Made by a program: the position numbers and the translations under genes. Under the pieces are notes generated by a model that worked only from the letters and a program-made list of their open reading frames with translations, searched no databases and was not told the origin of the DNA. From Pseudomonas sp. Fl4BN1 (lineage in GTDB: Bacteria; Pseudomonadota; Gammaproteobacteria; Pseudomonadales; Pseudomonadaceae), in NCBI RefSeq assembly GCF_009908285.1, contig NZ_JAAARM010000001.1, positions 1 through 64,000 on the forward strand: a stretch of 64,000 bases of DNA, read 5' to 3'. Shown here in pieces: positions 32,207-41,859 of this stretch (its first letter is position 1; each line of letters begins with the position of its first letter).

Positions 32207-33487
32207 ATGAGCAAGACCAACGCATCCCTGATGAAACGCCGTGAAGCCGCTGTCCCTCGCGGTGTTGGCCAGATTCACCCGATCTTCGCCGACAGCGCGA
32301 AGAACGCCACCGTCACCGACGTTGAAGGCCGCGAGTTCATCGACTTCGCCGGCGGCATCGCGGTGCTCAACACCGGTCACCTGCACCCGAAAATCATTGC
32401 CGCAGTGACCGAGCAGCTGAACAAGCTGACCCACACCTGCTTCCAGGTTCTGGCCTACGAGCCTTACGTGGAACTGTGCGAGAAAATCAACGCCAAGGTC
32501 CCGGGTGATTTCGCCAAGAAAACCCTGCTGGTGACCACCGGTTCCGAAGCCGTGGAAAACGCCGTGAAAATCGCCCGTGCCGCCACTGGCCGCGCTGGTG
32601 TGATCGCCTTCACCGGCGCCTATCACGGTCGCACCATGATGACCCTGGGCCTGACCGGTAAAGTCGTGCCTTACTCGGCCGGCATGGGCCTGATGCCAGG
32701 CGGCATTTTCCGCGCGCTGTACCCGAACGAACTGCACGGCGTGAGCATCGACGACTCGATCGCCAGCATCGAACGTATCTTCAAGAACGATGCCGAGCCA
32801 CGTGACATCGCCGCGATCATCATCGAGCCGGTGCAGGGCGAAGGCGGTTTCTACGTTGCGCCCAAAGAGTTCATGAAGCGCCTGCGTGCCCTGTGCGACC
32901 AGCACGGCATCCTGCTGATCGCTGACGAAGTGCAGACTGGCGCTGGCCGTACCGGCACCTTCTTCGCCATGGAACAGATGGGCGTTGCCGCCGACCTGAC
33001 CACCTTCGCCAAATCCATCGCTGGCGGCTTCCCGCTGGCCGGTGTCTGCGGCAAGGCCGAGTACATGGACGCCATCGCTCCAGGCGGCCTGGGTGGCACT
33101 TACGCCGGTAGCCCGATCGCTTGTGCCGCCGCCCTGGCGGTGATGGAAGTGTTCGAGGAAGAGCACCTGCTGGACCGCTGCAAGGCTGTCGGCGAGCGCT
33201 TGGTCACCGGCCTCAAGGCCATCCAGGCCAAGTACCCGGTGATCGGTGAAGTGCGCGCCCTGGGTGCGATGATCGCGGTCGAGCTGTTCGAGAACGGCGA
33301 CAGCCACAAGCCGAACGCCGCCGCGGTGGCACAGGTTGTGGCCAAGGCCCGCGACAAGGGCCTGATCCTGCTGTCCTGCGGCACCTACGGCAACGTGCTG
33401 CGGGTTCTGGTTCCGCTGACTTCGCCGGACGAGCAACTGGACAAAGGCCTGGCAATCATCGAAGAGTGTTTCGCTGAGCTGGCGTGA
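32207..33487 (+). CDS. gabT: 4-aminobutyrate transaminase
   Basis: A 426-residue class III PLP aminotransferase that transfers the amino group of 4-aminobutyrate (and often 5-aminovalerate) to 2-oxoglutarate, giving the semialdehyde used by the gabD product. Motifs: TTGSEAVENAVKIARAATGR, AYHGRTMMTLGLTGK, ADEVQTGAGRTG, and the PLP lysine in TFAKSIAGGFP (Lys 269). The start at 32207 has TGAGGA upstream. A strong bidirectional terminator separates it from the convergent SbnA-like gene. Confidence 0.96.
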   Translation: MSKTNASLMKRREAAVPRGVGQIHPIFADSAKNATVTDVEGREFIDFAGGIAVLNTGHLHPKIIAAVTEQLNKLTHTCFQVLAYEPYVELCEKINAKVPGDFAKKTLLVTTGSEAVENAVKIARAATGRAGVIAFTGAYHGRTMMTLGLTGKVVPYSAGMGLMPGGIFRALYPNELHGVSIDDSIASIERIFKNDAEPRDIAAIIIEPVQGEGGFYVAPKEFMKRLRALCDQHGILLIADEVQTGAGRTGTFFAMEQMGVAADLTTFAKSIAGGFPLAGVCGKAEYMDAIAPGGLGGTYAGSPIACAAALAVMEVFEEEHLLDRCKAVGERLVTGLKAIQAKYPVIGEVRALGAMIAVELFENGDSHKPNAAAVAQVVAKARDKGLILLSCGTYGNVLRVLVPLTSPDEQLDKGLAIIEECFAELA

Positions 33488-33512
33488 TGTCCGGGCCTGA
33501 AGGCCCGCTGTA

Positions 33513-33548
33513 AAAAAGCCGCTGGCGCCTTTGGCCCAGCGGCTTTTT
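33513..33548. terminator. Bidirectional terminator between gabT and the metallophore-type operon
   Basis: AAAAAGCCGCTGG and CCAGCGGCTTTTT form a 13-base stem closed by a small GCC/GGC inner stem, with T-runs on both strands. It serves two convergent transcription units. Confidence 0.92.
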
Positions 33549-33560
33549 CTTGCTGGTGAT

Positions 33561-34574
33561 TCAGGCGCTGGCCAGCCAGCCCGCCAGTTGCTGCTGGACC
33601 CGTGGATCGAAGAGTTGATGACGGTCCATCCACTCATCGTTGAACACCGTGTCCAGGTACTTCTCGCCGCCATCACAGACCAGCGCGACGATGACGCTGC
33701 CCGGTGCTGCGTCCTGGAGGTACTTGAGTGCCTGATACACCACGCCGCCGGCCGAGCCGCCCAACAGCAAGCCATGCTCGCGCGCCAGGTAGCGGGCGGT
33801 TTCGAAGGCTTGGGCGTCGGAGACTTTCAACCCCGCATCGATCAGTGGGTAGTCGATCAACGCACCGATCTCGGCGCCTTCCGGCGTGCCCGTCCCGGAC
33901 TGGTGATAACAGGCGCCGGGGCCGCCGAAAATCACCGAGCCGCTGGGTTCCACCCCCATGACGCGCACCTCGGGGTTATGGACTTTCAGGGCGCGGGCAG
34001 TGCCGCACAGCGAACCGCCGGTGCCCACTGCCCCAAACAGGCAGTGCAGCCGTTCACCCAGGACGTTGCGCAACTCCTCGGCCAGGGCCTGATAACCGTT
34101 GGCGTTGGCCGGGTTGTTGTGCTGCTGGGTCCAGTAGGCACCCTGTTCCCGGGCGATCCGCTCGGCGGTGGCATCGCGGTCGGCGGTGGCCAGGCCACCG
34201 TCGGCGCTGCCGACCCGCACCAGTTGCGCGCCGAAGGCCTGCATGCCCCGCAGCTTTTCCGCCGAGGAGTGATGATCGACCACCGCGGTAAAGCGATAGC
34301 CGCGTTCCGCCGCGAGCAGTGCCAGGCCCAGGCCGGTATTGCCCGAGGTGGATTCGACGATCCAGCCGCCGGGCTGCAGCAAGCCCTGGGCTTCAGCTTC
34401 ATCGATCATTTGCCGGGCCATGCGAATCTTCGCGGTGCCGGTGGGGTTGAACTGTTCCAGCTTGAGCAGTAGTTGGCTGCCGTTGGCGGTTGCACACAAC
34501 TGGAGCAGCGGTGAAGCGCCGATCAGATCGGAAACACGGTGCTTGATGCCGCAGGTGGCGGGTTGCGAAAGCAT
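33561..34574 (-). CDS. SbnA-like PLP enzyme (2,3-diaminopropionate pathway)
   Basis: A 337-residue cysteine-synthase-fold enzyme. The PLP lysine lies in NPTGTAKIRMA (Lys 49), STSGNTG at 75-81 binds the substrate carboxylate, and AVGTGGSLCGTARAL holds the PLP phosphate. Staphylococcal SbnA joins O-phosphoserine and glutamate to N-(1-amino-1-carboxyethyl)-glutamate, which SbnB then cleaves to L-2,3-diaminopropionate. That an SbnB-like gene sits in the same operon makes this assignment much likelier than ordinary cysteine synthase. Last gene of the operon, 85 bases after the aminotransferase gene. Confidence 0.85.
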   Translation of the reverse strand: MLSQPATCGIKHRVSDLIGASPLLQLCATANGSQLLLKLEQFNPTGTAKIRMARQMIDEAEAQGLLQPGGWIVESTSGNTGLGLALLAAERGYRFTAVVDHHSSAEKLRGMQAFGAQLVRVGSADGGLATADRDATAERIAREQGAYWTQQHNNPANANGYQALAEELRNVLGERLHCLFGAVGTGGSLCGTARALKVHNPEVRVMGVEPSGSVIFGGPGACYHQSGTGTPEGAEIGALIDYPLIDAGLKVSDAQAFETARYLAREHGLLLGGSAGGVVYQALKYLQDAAPGSVIVALVCDGGEKYLDTVFNDEWMDRHQLFDPRVQQQLAGWLASA

Positions 34575-34659
34575 GATGACCTCGGAGTATTGAGCGGGCA
34601 GTAAAAGGGGCTCGGGTCAGGCAGTGACGGCGTTGTCGCGAAGTGGCTGGCATGGCTGT

Positions 34660-35796
34660 TCAACGCCGTGCTGCTACGGCAGCCAGCAAGCCTGCAAAGA
34701 ACCGTGCGTTGTCCTCGGGCAGCCCCAGGGACATGCGGATGCAGCGTTCGTAGCCCGGCTCTCGCCATGCCTTGATGATGATTGCCTGGTCCAGCAGGCG
34801 CCGGTTGACCTCCTGGGCATCGACCCCGGTGTCGATGAACAGGAAGTTGGTACGTGATGGCGCCACCTTGAATCCTGCTGCGGTGAGTTGCGCTATCAAT
34901 GGCTCTCGGGCCTGTTCGGCAAAGGCCCTGCTGCGCTGCACATGCTGCTGGTCGCCCAGGGCCGCGAGCGCGGCATGCTGGGCCGCCAGGTTGATGTTGT
35001 AGGGCGTACGAACCCGGTCCAGCGCCTGCACCAGGCTGGGGTCGCTGGCGATTCCGTAGCCCACCCGCAGCCCCGCCAGGCCATAGGCCTTGGAGAAAGT
35101 CCGGAGGATGATCCACGGCCGTGGCTGGGCGCGCAGCAGCCGCAGGGCATCGGGGAAGTCCGGAGCGGCGCAGGCGAACTCGTAGTAGGCCTCGTCGATC
35201 ACCAGCAAGCTGTCGTTGGGAGCCGAGTCGATCAGTTGGGCGAATGCCTGCTGATCGAAAATCGTGCCCAGCGGGTTCGACGGGTTGCTCACCAGGAGCA
35301 TCTTGGTCGGCAGCGCCAATGCGCTTTGCCAGGCGGCGAGGTTGCAGGAGAAGTCCGGGTTGGCTGCGACCTTGATCACCTGCGCCGCCATCATCAGCGG
35401 AAAAATCTCGTGCAGGCCGAAGCACGGCGACTGGGTGACGACCCGATCAGCGGGATCGAGGAAGGCCAGGCACAACAGCTCCAGCAGGTTCTCCGAGCCG
35501 TTGCCAATGATCAGGCGTTCGGGATCGCTGTCCAGTTGCTCCCCCAGGGCCCGACGCAGGCGCTGGCTCGCGGGGTCCGGGTAGCGGCTGTAGGCGTCGG
35601 CGGGGAGCTGCTCAAGGGCCGTGAGGGCCGCAGGGGCAATGCCCAGGGGGTTTTCGTTGTTGGACAGCTTGAGCAGGGGCTTGTCGGGGCAGCGCAGTGC
35701 CACCTGCTGCGGATCGGCCCCCGGGTCATACACCGGCAGCGCCTTGACGCTGCTGCGCAACAGATTGAGCACCGCTGTCGAGGGCGAGGGGGTCAT
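34660..35796 (-). CDS. HisC/CobD-like PLP aminotransferase (or decarboxylase)
   Basis: A 378-residue fold-type I enzyme resembling histidinol-phosphate aminotransferase and threonine-phosphate decarboxylase. Motifs: LSNNENPLG near residue 43, NGSENLLELL, NPSNPLGTIF, VIDEAYYEF, and the PLP lysine in RTFSKAYGLAGLRVGYG. Its start overlaps the MATE gene stop by four bases, so it belongs to the biosynthetic operon and not to histidine synthesis. It probably modifies an amine or amino-acid precursor of the product; the substrate cannot be read from sequence. Confidence 0.85.
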   Translation of the reverse strand: MTPSPSTAVLNLLRSSVKALPVYDPGADPQQVALRCPDKPLLKLSNNENPLGIAPAALTALEQLPADAYSRYPDPASQRLRRALGEQLDSDPERLIIGNGSENLLELLCLAFLDPADRVVTQSPCFGLHEIFPLMMAAQVIKVAANPDFSCNLAAWQSALALPTKMLLVSNPSNPLGTIFDQQAFAQLIDSAPNDSLLVIDEAYYEFACAAPDFPDALRLLRAQPRPWIILRTFSKAYGLAGLRVGYGIASDPSLVQALDRVRTPYNINLAAQHAALAALGDQQHVQRSRAFAEQAREPLIAQLTAAGFKVAPSRTNFLFIDTGVDAQEVNRRLLDQAIIIKAWREPGYERCIRMSLGLPEDNARFFAGLLAAVAARR

Positions 35797-37220
35797 GACG
35801 GCTCCTTGGTGGTCTGGGCGCCAGCGGCTGTGAGAGGGGTCGGTCGAGGTTGGGCGAGCAGGGCCTTGAGCTGCTTCTCGAATGAGATCAGCAGCAGGCT
35901 GGCGGTGACCGCGAGGCCGATGGCCAGGCCGATCCAGATGCCATAGATGCCATTGGGATTGAGTATCCCCAGCACATAGGCGGCGGGCAGGCCTACCAGC
36001 CAATAGCCGCACAGGGAAATGCGAAAAGGCCCGGCGGTGTCGCCGATGCCCCGCAGGATGCCGTTGCCGATGTTCTGGCTGGCATCGAAGAATTGCAGCA
36101 CTGCGGCGATCAGCAGGCCAGTGGCGGCCAGTGCCAGCACCTCCTGGTTGGCGGCCTGCTCGGCGGAAATGAACAGCCCGACGATCTGCTGCGCAAACAA
36201 CAGGTAGAGCACCGCGAACAGCAGCATCAGCAGGCCGCCCGCCGCCAGCCCCATGTGCCCCAGTTGCCGGGCGCGTGGATAGTGGCCTGCGGCATAGGCT
36301 TCGCTGATGTGGATCGAGGCCGCGTGGGAAATCCCCGCAGAGAACATGAAGACGATGTAGATGATCTGGTTGAGCACGGTCTGCGCGGCCAGTGCCTCCA
36401 TGCCCAAGGTGCCGATCAGCAGGGTCAGCACGCTGAAGAAGCCCGCTTCCGAAGCATAGGTCCCGGCGATGGGCAGGCCGAGTTTCCACACCGCGTGCAG
36501 GGTCGCCCAGGAGCAGCGCAGTTGCCTGGGGGCGAGGTACTGCGCCAGCGTGCGGTTGCTCAGCACCACCGCGAGGAACATCAGGCATGACAGCAGGAAC
36601 ACCAGGCTGCTGGTCAGGGCCACGCCCTCGAAACCCAGGGCCGGCAAGCCGAGCTTGCCGTACACCAGCCCATAGTTGAGGGCCACGGTGAGCCCGATGG
36701 AAACCAGGGTGATGGCCAGCAAGGGGCCGGGTTGCTTGAGGCCGACGGTGAAGTGCCGCAGGGTCTGGAACCACAAGCACGGCAGCAGGCCCGGGGCGAG
36801 GATGCTCAGGAAGCGCACAGTGTCGGCGGCCACCAGCGGGTCCTGGCCGAGCCAGATCAGCGGTCGCTCCAGAAGCAGCAGCACGCCAATGAACAGCAGG
36901 CCGCTGAGGGTGGCCCAGAACAGCCCGGCTACCAGCAGGTGGCTGATCTGCTGCGGGTCCTGGCGCGCATTGGCCTGGGCCACCAGATTGCTGACGCCAG
37001 TGACCAGGCCGGTGCCAGTGGTACGCAGTTGATTGAACAGGGCGATAGCCAGACCGCCGGCCGCGATCTCCCGGGTGCCGAGGGTGCCTAACACCAGGAT
37101 ATCGATGGTGGTCAGCGCGACGTGGGCCAGGTTGGTCAGGATCAAGGGCCCGGCGAGCAGCAGCAGGGGCAGGAATTCAAGTTTCCACAGCGGCCAGCCG
37201 CGCAGGTTTGCGTTCACCAT
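35793..37220 (-). CDS. MATE family efflux transporter
   Basis: A 475-residue inner-membrane protein with about 12 hydrophobic helices. The N-terminal LILTNLAHVALTTIDILVLG and GLVTGVSNLVAQANARQD are typical of MATE antiporters, which use a Na+ or H+ gradient to expel small molecules. It overlaps the SbnB-like gene by seven bases and the aminotransferase by four, so it is co-translated with them and most likely exports the product of the operon. Most siderophore systems use MFS exporters for this job, so a MATE protein here is of note. Confidence 0.9.
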   Translation of the reverse strand: MVNANLRGWPLWKLEFLPLLLLAGPLILTNLAHVALTTIDILVLGTLGTREIAAGGLAIALFNQLRTTGTGLVTGVSNLVAQANARQDPQQISHLLVAGLFWATLSGLLFIGVLLLLERPLIWLGQDPLVAADTVRFLSILAPGLLPCLWFQTLRHFTVGLKQPGPLLAITLVSIGLTVALNYGLVYGKLGLPALGFEGVALTSSLVFLLSCLMFLAVVLSNRTLAQYLAPRQLRCSWATLHAVWKLGLPIAGTYASEAGFFSVLTLLIGTLGMEALAAQTVLNQIIYIVFMFSAGISHAASIHISEAYAAGHYPRARQLGHMGLAAGGLLMLLFAVLYLLFAQQIVGLFISAEQAANQEVLALAATGLLIAAVLQFFDASQNIGNGILRGIGDTAGPFRISLCGYWLVGLPAAYVLGILNPNGIYGIWIGLAIGLAVTASLLLISFEKQLKALLAQPRPTPLTAAGAQTTKEPS

Positions 37221-38212
37221 AGCTTGACCCTCTGTCCACGGTTGGCGGCCAGGGCCAGGTCGGCCAGGTAGCGTCCCAGGGCGACGTCGGTGACCACCAT
37301 GCCGCTGTTGTAGGCGAAGACCACATCCTGCTCGTGGCGTCGTGCCGGTGCGTGGCCAAGGAGGATGTCCGGCAGCTCGGCATCCACCGCCGGCAGGCTG
37401 CCGTCGGCGGCGGCGAGGTCGGCGCTGGTGACGCGCATCTGGGCGCTGTCGGTAGCAATGCGGTAGTCGGCGCCATGCAGCACATCGGCATCGATCCCGT
37501 AGCCCACCAGCACCGCCACGGCACCGGGCTTGAGCCAGGCACGGCGGACCTGCTGGCGGGCAGTCAGGCCGGCGACCCCAAGAATGATATCGGCGTTCGC
37601 CGCGGCTTCAGGCAGGTTGCTGACCACCTCGACGTCGCGCCCCGGGCAGTGCCGTTGCAGTTGCTCGCGCACGGCTTTGAGGCCCTCGGCGTAGTGGCCG
37701 TAGACCTGCAGTCGCTCCAGGCCGGGCAGGGCGGCGACCAGCATCGGCAAGGCCATCTGTCCTTGCACGCCCGTGCCCACCACCAGCGCGGTACGCGCTT
37801 CGGGGCAAGCGGCCCGGGCCATCAGCGCCGAGGTGGCGGAGGTGCGCATCGGCCCCAGCTGGGCCACGTCCATCAAGGCGATGGGTTGGCCGCTGTGGTC
37901 ATCGCAGAGAAAGATGAAGGAGTGAAAACCATAGGCGTCGCGCTGGCGTTGCGGGTCGTGTTCGTACACCACCTTGAACCCCAAGGTCTGGCTGGCGCCG
38001 TCGCGGCCGACCATGGAGTAGCTGATGGAGCGCTGGTCGGCAGGTTCGACGATGGTCTTCAGTGGGTTTTGCGAATCGCCTTGGCGCAGGGCGATATAGG
38101 CCTGCTCCACCACTTTGAGCACATCGACATAACGTATACCCAGGTCTTCCAGGGCGGTTTGCGGCAGCACCCAGAGCTCGCCGGAGGCAGCGTATTGCGT
38201 TGAGCGGTTCAT
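37214..38212 (-). CDS. SbnB-like ornithine-cyclodeaminase-family dehydrogenase
   Basis: A 332-residue NAD-dependent protein of the ornithine cyclodeaminase/mu-crystallin family. I used the ATG at 38212 (MNRSTQYAASG), with AGAGGA ahead, rather than one 30 bases upstream that overlaps the previous gene. GFKVVYEHDPQRQRDAYGFH, MRTSATSALMARAACPE and the Rossmann motif VVGTGVQGQMAL are visible. SbnB of Staphylococcus oxidises the SbnA product to give L-2,3-diaminopropionate and 2-oxoglutarate. Presence of both genes in one operon supports that reaction here; plain cyclodeaminase activity is the alternative. Confidence 0.85.
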   Translation of the reverse strand: MNRSTQYAASGELWVLPQTALEDLGIRYVDVLKVVEQAYIALRQGDSQNPLKTIVEPADQRSISYSMVGRDGASQTLGFKVVYEHDPQRQRDAYGFHSFIFLCDDHSGQPIALMDVAQLGPMRTSATSALMARAACPEARTALVVGTGVQGQMALPMLVAALPGLERLQVYGHYAEGLKAVREQLQRHCPGRDVEVVSNLPEAAANADIILGVAGLTARQQVRRAWLKPGAVAVLVGYGIDADVLHGADYRIATDSAQMRVTSADLAAADGSLPAVDAELPDILLGHAPARRHEQDVVFAYNSGMVVTDVALGRYLADLALAANRGQRVKLW

Positions 38213-38238
38213 CCTGATTCCTCTTGGCAAACAAAAAC

Positions 38239-39639
38239 TCACGCCAGCCCGTCGAGCTTCCAGCGCAGGGCGTGACCGTCGAGCTCGACGACCACCTTGT
38301 GGGGCAGCCGGGCCTCATGAAAGGGCGACTCGTTGGAGTCCATCTGGTAGCCGGCGGTATTCAGGTAGAGCAGCAGGTCGCCGGGGCGCACCGGGTGCTC
38401 GAAGCGGATCTTGCGCCAGGTCAGCATGTCGGCCTCCAGGCAGCTCGAACCGCCGATGCAGGCAACAAAGGGCGCGGGTTCGCGGGGGCTGGCGGTGAGC
38501 AGCACAGGCTCTGGCAGGTACTCGCTGTTGAACCACTGTTCCGAGAGGCTGAAGCTGCTGCCCTCGACCGTGACCATGGCGTAGCCGTGGCTGGTGCTGC
38601 GGTCCTTGACCGCCTGGACCCGGAACGCGCTGAGGCCGGCTTGGTCCAGCAGCGCGCGCCCTGGCTCGATGAGCAGTTCGATCGCCTGCCGGGCGGCCTT
38701 CTGTCCCAGGTTCAGGCCGTCGCCAACGGCGCTGGCGAGGAGGTCCGCCAAGGCCTCGGCACCGGCCCGGGGCGAGCCGTAGGGATAGAACCCGGCAAAG
38801 GCCCGAGCCGCGTGGTAATGGTCCGGGCGATTGTTTTCGCAGAAGGCTTTCCAGGCCTGCGGGTCGACATAGCGCACGGCCAGGCCACCGCCCAGGTTGA
38901 CCTTGCTGCAGTGTTCCAGGCCGGCTTTGCGGGCGGCGATGCATTGCTCGAGCAATTGGTTGGCGGTGCTGGCGCGCTCTGCCACGGAGTAACCGCCGAG
39001 GTGGAAGGAAAACCCCAATAGCTTCAGCCATTGACGCTGCGCGTAGCAGTAGGCGATAGCCGCCTGGCACTCTTGTTCCTGGAGGCCGAAGCGGCTGTCG
39101 GGCTGGCTGTCGGGCTGCCAGCGCAAGAGGATGTTGACGGGCTGCTGGCGTTGTTGGGCCATCTGTTGCACGCGCTGCAACTCTGCCAGGGAGTCGATGG
39201 CCAGCAAGCACTGATGACTGATGCACAGGGCCAACAGACGGTCGCTTTTCTCCGGCCCTGAGACCCCGATGTGTTGCCCCGCAACCCCTCCGGCCAGGGC
39301 CTTTTCCAGCTCACCGACACTGGCCACGTCGACGCCGACTCGTTGCGCTGCGCAGGCCTGTACCAGGCAGTCGGCCTTATTGGCTTTCTTCGCGAACAGC
39401 AGCGAGCCGCTGGCCGGGCTCTGTGCGAAGGCTTGCTGGAAGCGTCGAAGGTTTTCCGTGAACACCTGGGGCAACATCACGTGCAAGGGCGACCCCAGGC
39501 CTGCCACCAGGCGCTGCAGTTCTTCCGGGTAGTGGCGCAAAAGTCGTTCCACCAGCGGGTGCCGCAGGCTGCTCAGTGAGACGCTGCCAGGGTCGGCGGC
39601 GATGGAGTGATCGCAGGAGGGCTGCTGCATGACTGACAT
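38239..39639 (-). CDS. PLP-dependent decarboxylase, fold III (SbnH/LysA-like)
   Basis: A 466-residue enzyme of the diaminopimelate/ornithine decarboxylase family. I prefer the ATG at 39639 (MSVMQQ): AAGG is seven bases ahead of it but abuts the ATG at 39645. The PLP lysine is in LLFAKKANK (about residue 85), with FHLGGYS, NLGGGLAVRY and IEPGRALL in order, and the active-site cysteine in GSSCLEADML. The last part, LYLNTAGYQMDSNESPF, resembles decarboxylases of siderophore clusters such as SbnH. It follows the receptor gene by 42 bases. Confidence 0.9.
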   Translation of the reverse strand: MSVMQQPSCDHSIAADPGSVSLSSLRHPLVERLLRHYPEELQRLVAGLGSPLHVMLPQVFTENLRRFQQAFAQSPASGSLLFAKKANKADCLVQACAAQRVGVDVASVGELEKALAGGVAGQHIGVSGPEKSDRLLALCISHQCLLAIDSLAELQRVQQMAQQRQQPVNILLRWQPDSQPDSRFGLQEQECQAAIAYCYAQRQWLKLLGFSFHLGGYSVAERASTANQLLEQCIAARKAGLEHCSKVNLGGGLAVRYVDPQAWKAFCENNRPDHYHAARAFAGFYPYGSPRAGAEALADLLASAVGDGLNLGQKAARQAIELLIEPGRALLDQAGLSAFRVQAVKDRSTSHGYAMVTVEGSSFSLSEQWFNSEYLPEPVLLTASPREPAPFVACIGGSSCLEADMLTWRKIRFEHPVRPGDLLLYLNTAGYQMDSNESPFHEARLPHKVVVELDGHALRWKLDGLA

Positions 39640-39681
39640 GTTCATCCTTGGTTGAGTCTGGGGCCGTGCCTGGTGCTCAGG

Positions 39682-41859
39682 TCAGAATTCGAAGCGGGCC
39701 GAGAAGAACACCTCACGCTCGCGGCCCACCTCCAGCCCGCCCTGGTAGTAGGTGCTGGCGTAGTAATAGGTGTTGGTCAGGTTCTTGCCGTGCACCCGAT
39801 AGGTCACCGGCGTCCCGCCCAGGCGGGTCTTGTAGCTGGCACCGGCGTCGAGCAAGGCGTAGCCGGGGATGTAGCCGCTGTTTTGCGGATCCACCGGGCG
39901 GCTGCCGACCATACTCAGGCTGCTGTCCACAGACAGGCCGGGCAGGCTTTGCACCTGGTACTCGGCCCCCAGGGCGCCTTTCCATTTCGGCACGCCCTCG
40001 GTGCGCTTGCCGACCACGCTGATGTCGTCCACGGCTTCGAGGCGGGTCGCCAGGTAGGCGAGGTTGGCGTTGAGGGTCAGTGAGTCGGTGAGGCGGTCGT
40101 TGAGCGTGAGTTCGATGCCGCGATGGCGATATTCGCCCTTGCTGACGAAGGTGTTGCTGGTATCCAGGTAGCTGGCGTTACGGCGGATCTCGAACAGTGC
40201 CAGGCCCAGGTTGATGCGCGAGTCGATCTCGGCCTTGAGGCCGATCTCGTATTGCTCGGACTCGATGGCGTCGGTGGGCTGGTTCTTGTTGGTGGCGTTC
40301 CAGGGCGCGTAGTCGCCTTTTTCCAGGCCGCGGGAATAGCTCACGTAGGTCATCAAGTTTTCCAGCGGGCGATAGATCAGTGCCCCGCTGGGGATAAACA
40401 CGTCGTGGCTCTGGGGCTGGGCATTGGCCGACAGATGATCGGCGCGGTACCAGATGTAGCGACCGCCGAGCAGCACTTGGAACTGCTCGTTGAGGGAGAT
40501 CAGGTCGCTGGCGAATACCGAGCTTTCCTTGATTCGGGAGACGAATTCGATGTCGTTTTCCGGGCCGAAATGATGCTTGGGCGGTTGCACCGGATGCAGG
40601 ATATTGCCCACTGAAACATCACCGACGCTGATCCCCGGTGTAGCGCTGTTGATGTCGTCCCAGGCCGGGCTGCGGTCCTTGAACTGCTTGTAGCCGGTAC
40701 CCAGGAACACATCGTGGTAGAGCGTGCCGGTGTTGAATTTGCCGGCCAGGTAGGACTGCAACGACCAGGTGCTGAACACCTCGCCGCGCGAGACGTAGAA
40801 GTCGGCCCGGCCGATATCGCCGTTGGGCTGGATGTCGAACAGGTCGTTGTAGCCTCCGTGGCGCTCGACCCGCGAGTAGTTGGCCTGGGTGATCGAGGTC
40901 CAGTTGTCGTCGAGGCTGTACTCGAACTTGGCATCAATATTCTTGCCTTCGGTCTGGTGTCGGAACCAGGAGCCGGTGAGCAGGTCGCGGCGGTTGACCC
41001 TGGGTGGCCGTACATAGCTCGAAGCATCCAGCGGGTTGGCGCGGTGGCTCTGGTCGGCTCGCAGCAAGGGGTCGGCCACCGTGGATTTCCACGACCAGTC
41101 GGTATTGAGCTGCAGCAGCGCCCGGTCGCTCAGGCGAAAGTCGGTGGCCAGGCCGATGAATTTGCGCTCCAGGTCCCGGGCGTGATCGTAGTCGCCGTTT
41201 TTCTCGTAGCCGGCATTCAAGCGGTAGCCGAACGTGTCGTCGTCGGTCGAGTTGCTGTTGTCGATGGCCACGTAGCGGCCGGTCAGCGACGAACCTTGCA
41301 GGGTGAGATTGAGCAGCGGGTCGCGGGTCGGGCGCTTGAGGATGTAGTTGATCGTGCCGCCGGGTGAGTTGACGCCGTACAGAAAGCCCGAGGGGCCCTT
41401 GAGTACGTCTATGCGCTCGACGTTTTCCAGTGGCACGTCATGGTGCGGTGCCAGCGTCAGGCCGTCGCGGCGCAGGGTGTTGAAGTTGTCCATGGCGAAG
41501 CCGCGCAAGCGGAAGTTGTCGAAGCCACTGCCGGCCGAGGCACTGAGGATCGACGGGTCCAGGCTCAGTACATCGACTGCGGTTCGCGCAGACGAATCGG
41601 CGATGGTCTTGGCTCCGTAGCTCTGGATCACCAAGGGTATTTCCAGGGTGTTCTTGGCGCCGAATGCCCCGGCATTGACTTCAAAGGCATCGTTCAGCGG
41701 TGGGGCAATGACCCGGGTTGCATCGAGGCCCAGGACCGGCGCCTTGCGCTCGTCTTCGGTCTCTTGTGCTTGGGCGGCAGGCAGGCCGGAGAAAGCTGAA
41801 ACAACGCTGGCAAAAACCGTGAAGGCACAGCGTGCCGGTGATCCGTACAACTCGTTCAT
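39682..41859 (-). CDS. TonB-dependent siderophore-type receptor
   Basis: A 725-residue outer-membrane receptor, first gene of the six-gene operon. Signal peptide ending AAQAQE, then a plug domain (residues about 70-180: IPLVIQSYGAKTIADSSART, FRLRGFAMDN, ERIDVLKGPSGFLYGVNSPGG) and a 22-strand barrel ending in Phe (FFSARFEF). It has no N-terminal signalling extension, so control by a sigma/anti-sigma pair is unlikely. It should import the metal-loaded product of the operon. A Fur-box-like sequence lies 126 bases upstream. Confidence 0.93.
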   Translation of the reverse strand: MNELYGSPARCAFTVFASVVSAFSGLPAAQAQETEDERKAPVLGLDATRVIAPPLNDAFEVNAGAFGAKNTLEIPLVIQSYGAKTIADSSARTAVDVLSLDPSILSASAGSGFDNFRLRGFAMDNFNTLRRDGLTLAPHHDVPLENVERIDVLKGPSGFLYGVNSPGGTINYILKRPTRDPLLNLTLQGSSLTGRYVAIDNSNSTDDDTFGYRLNAGYEKNGDYDHARDLERKFIGLATDFRLSDRALLQLNTDWSWKSTVADPLLRADQSHRANPLDASSYVRPPRVNRRDLLTGSWFRHQTEGKNIDAKFEYSLDDNWTSITQANYSRVERHGGYNDLFDIQPNGDIGRADFYVSRGEVFSTWSLQSYLAGKFNTGTLYHDVFLGTGYKQFKDRSPAWDDINSATPGISVGDVSVGNILHPVQPPKHHFGPENDIEFVSRIKESSVFASDLISLNEQFQVLLGGRYIWYRADHLSANAQPQSHDVFIPSGALIYRPLENLMTYVSYSRGLEKGDYAPWNATNKNQPTDAIESEQYEIGLKAEIDSRINLGLALFEIRRNASYLDTSNTFVSKGEYRHRGIELTLNDRLTDSLTLNANLAYLATRLEAVDDISVVGKRTEGVPKWKGALGAEYQVQSLPGLSVDSSLSMVGSRPVDPQNSGYIPGYALLDAGASYKTRLGGTPVTYRVHGKNLTNTYYYASTYYQGGLEVGREREVFFSARFEF

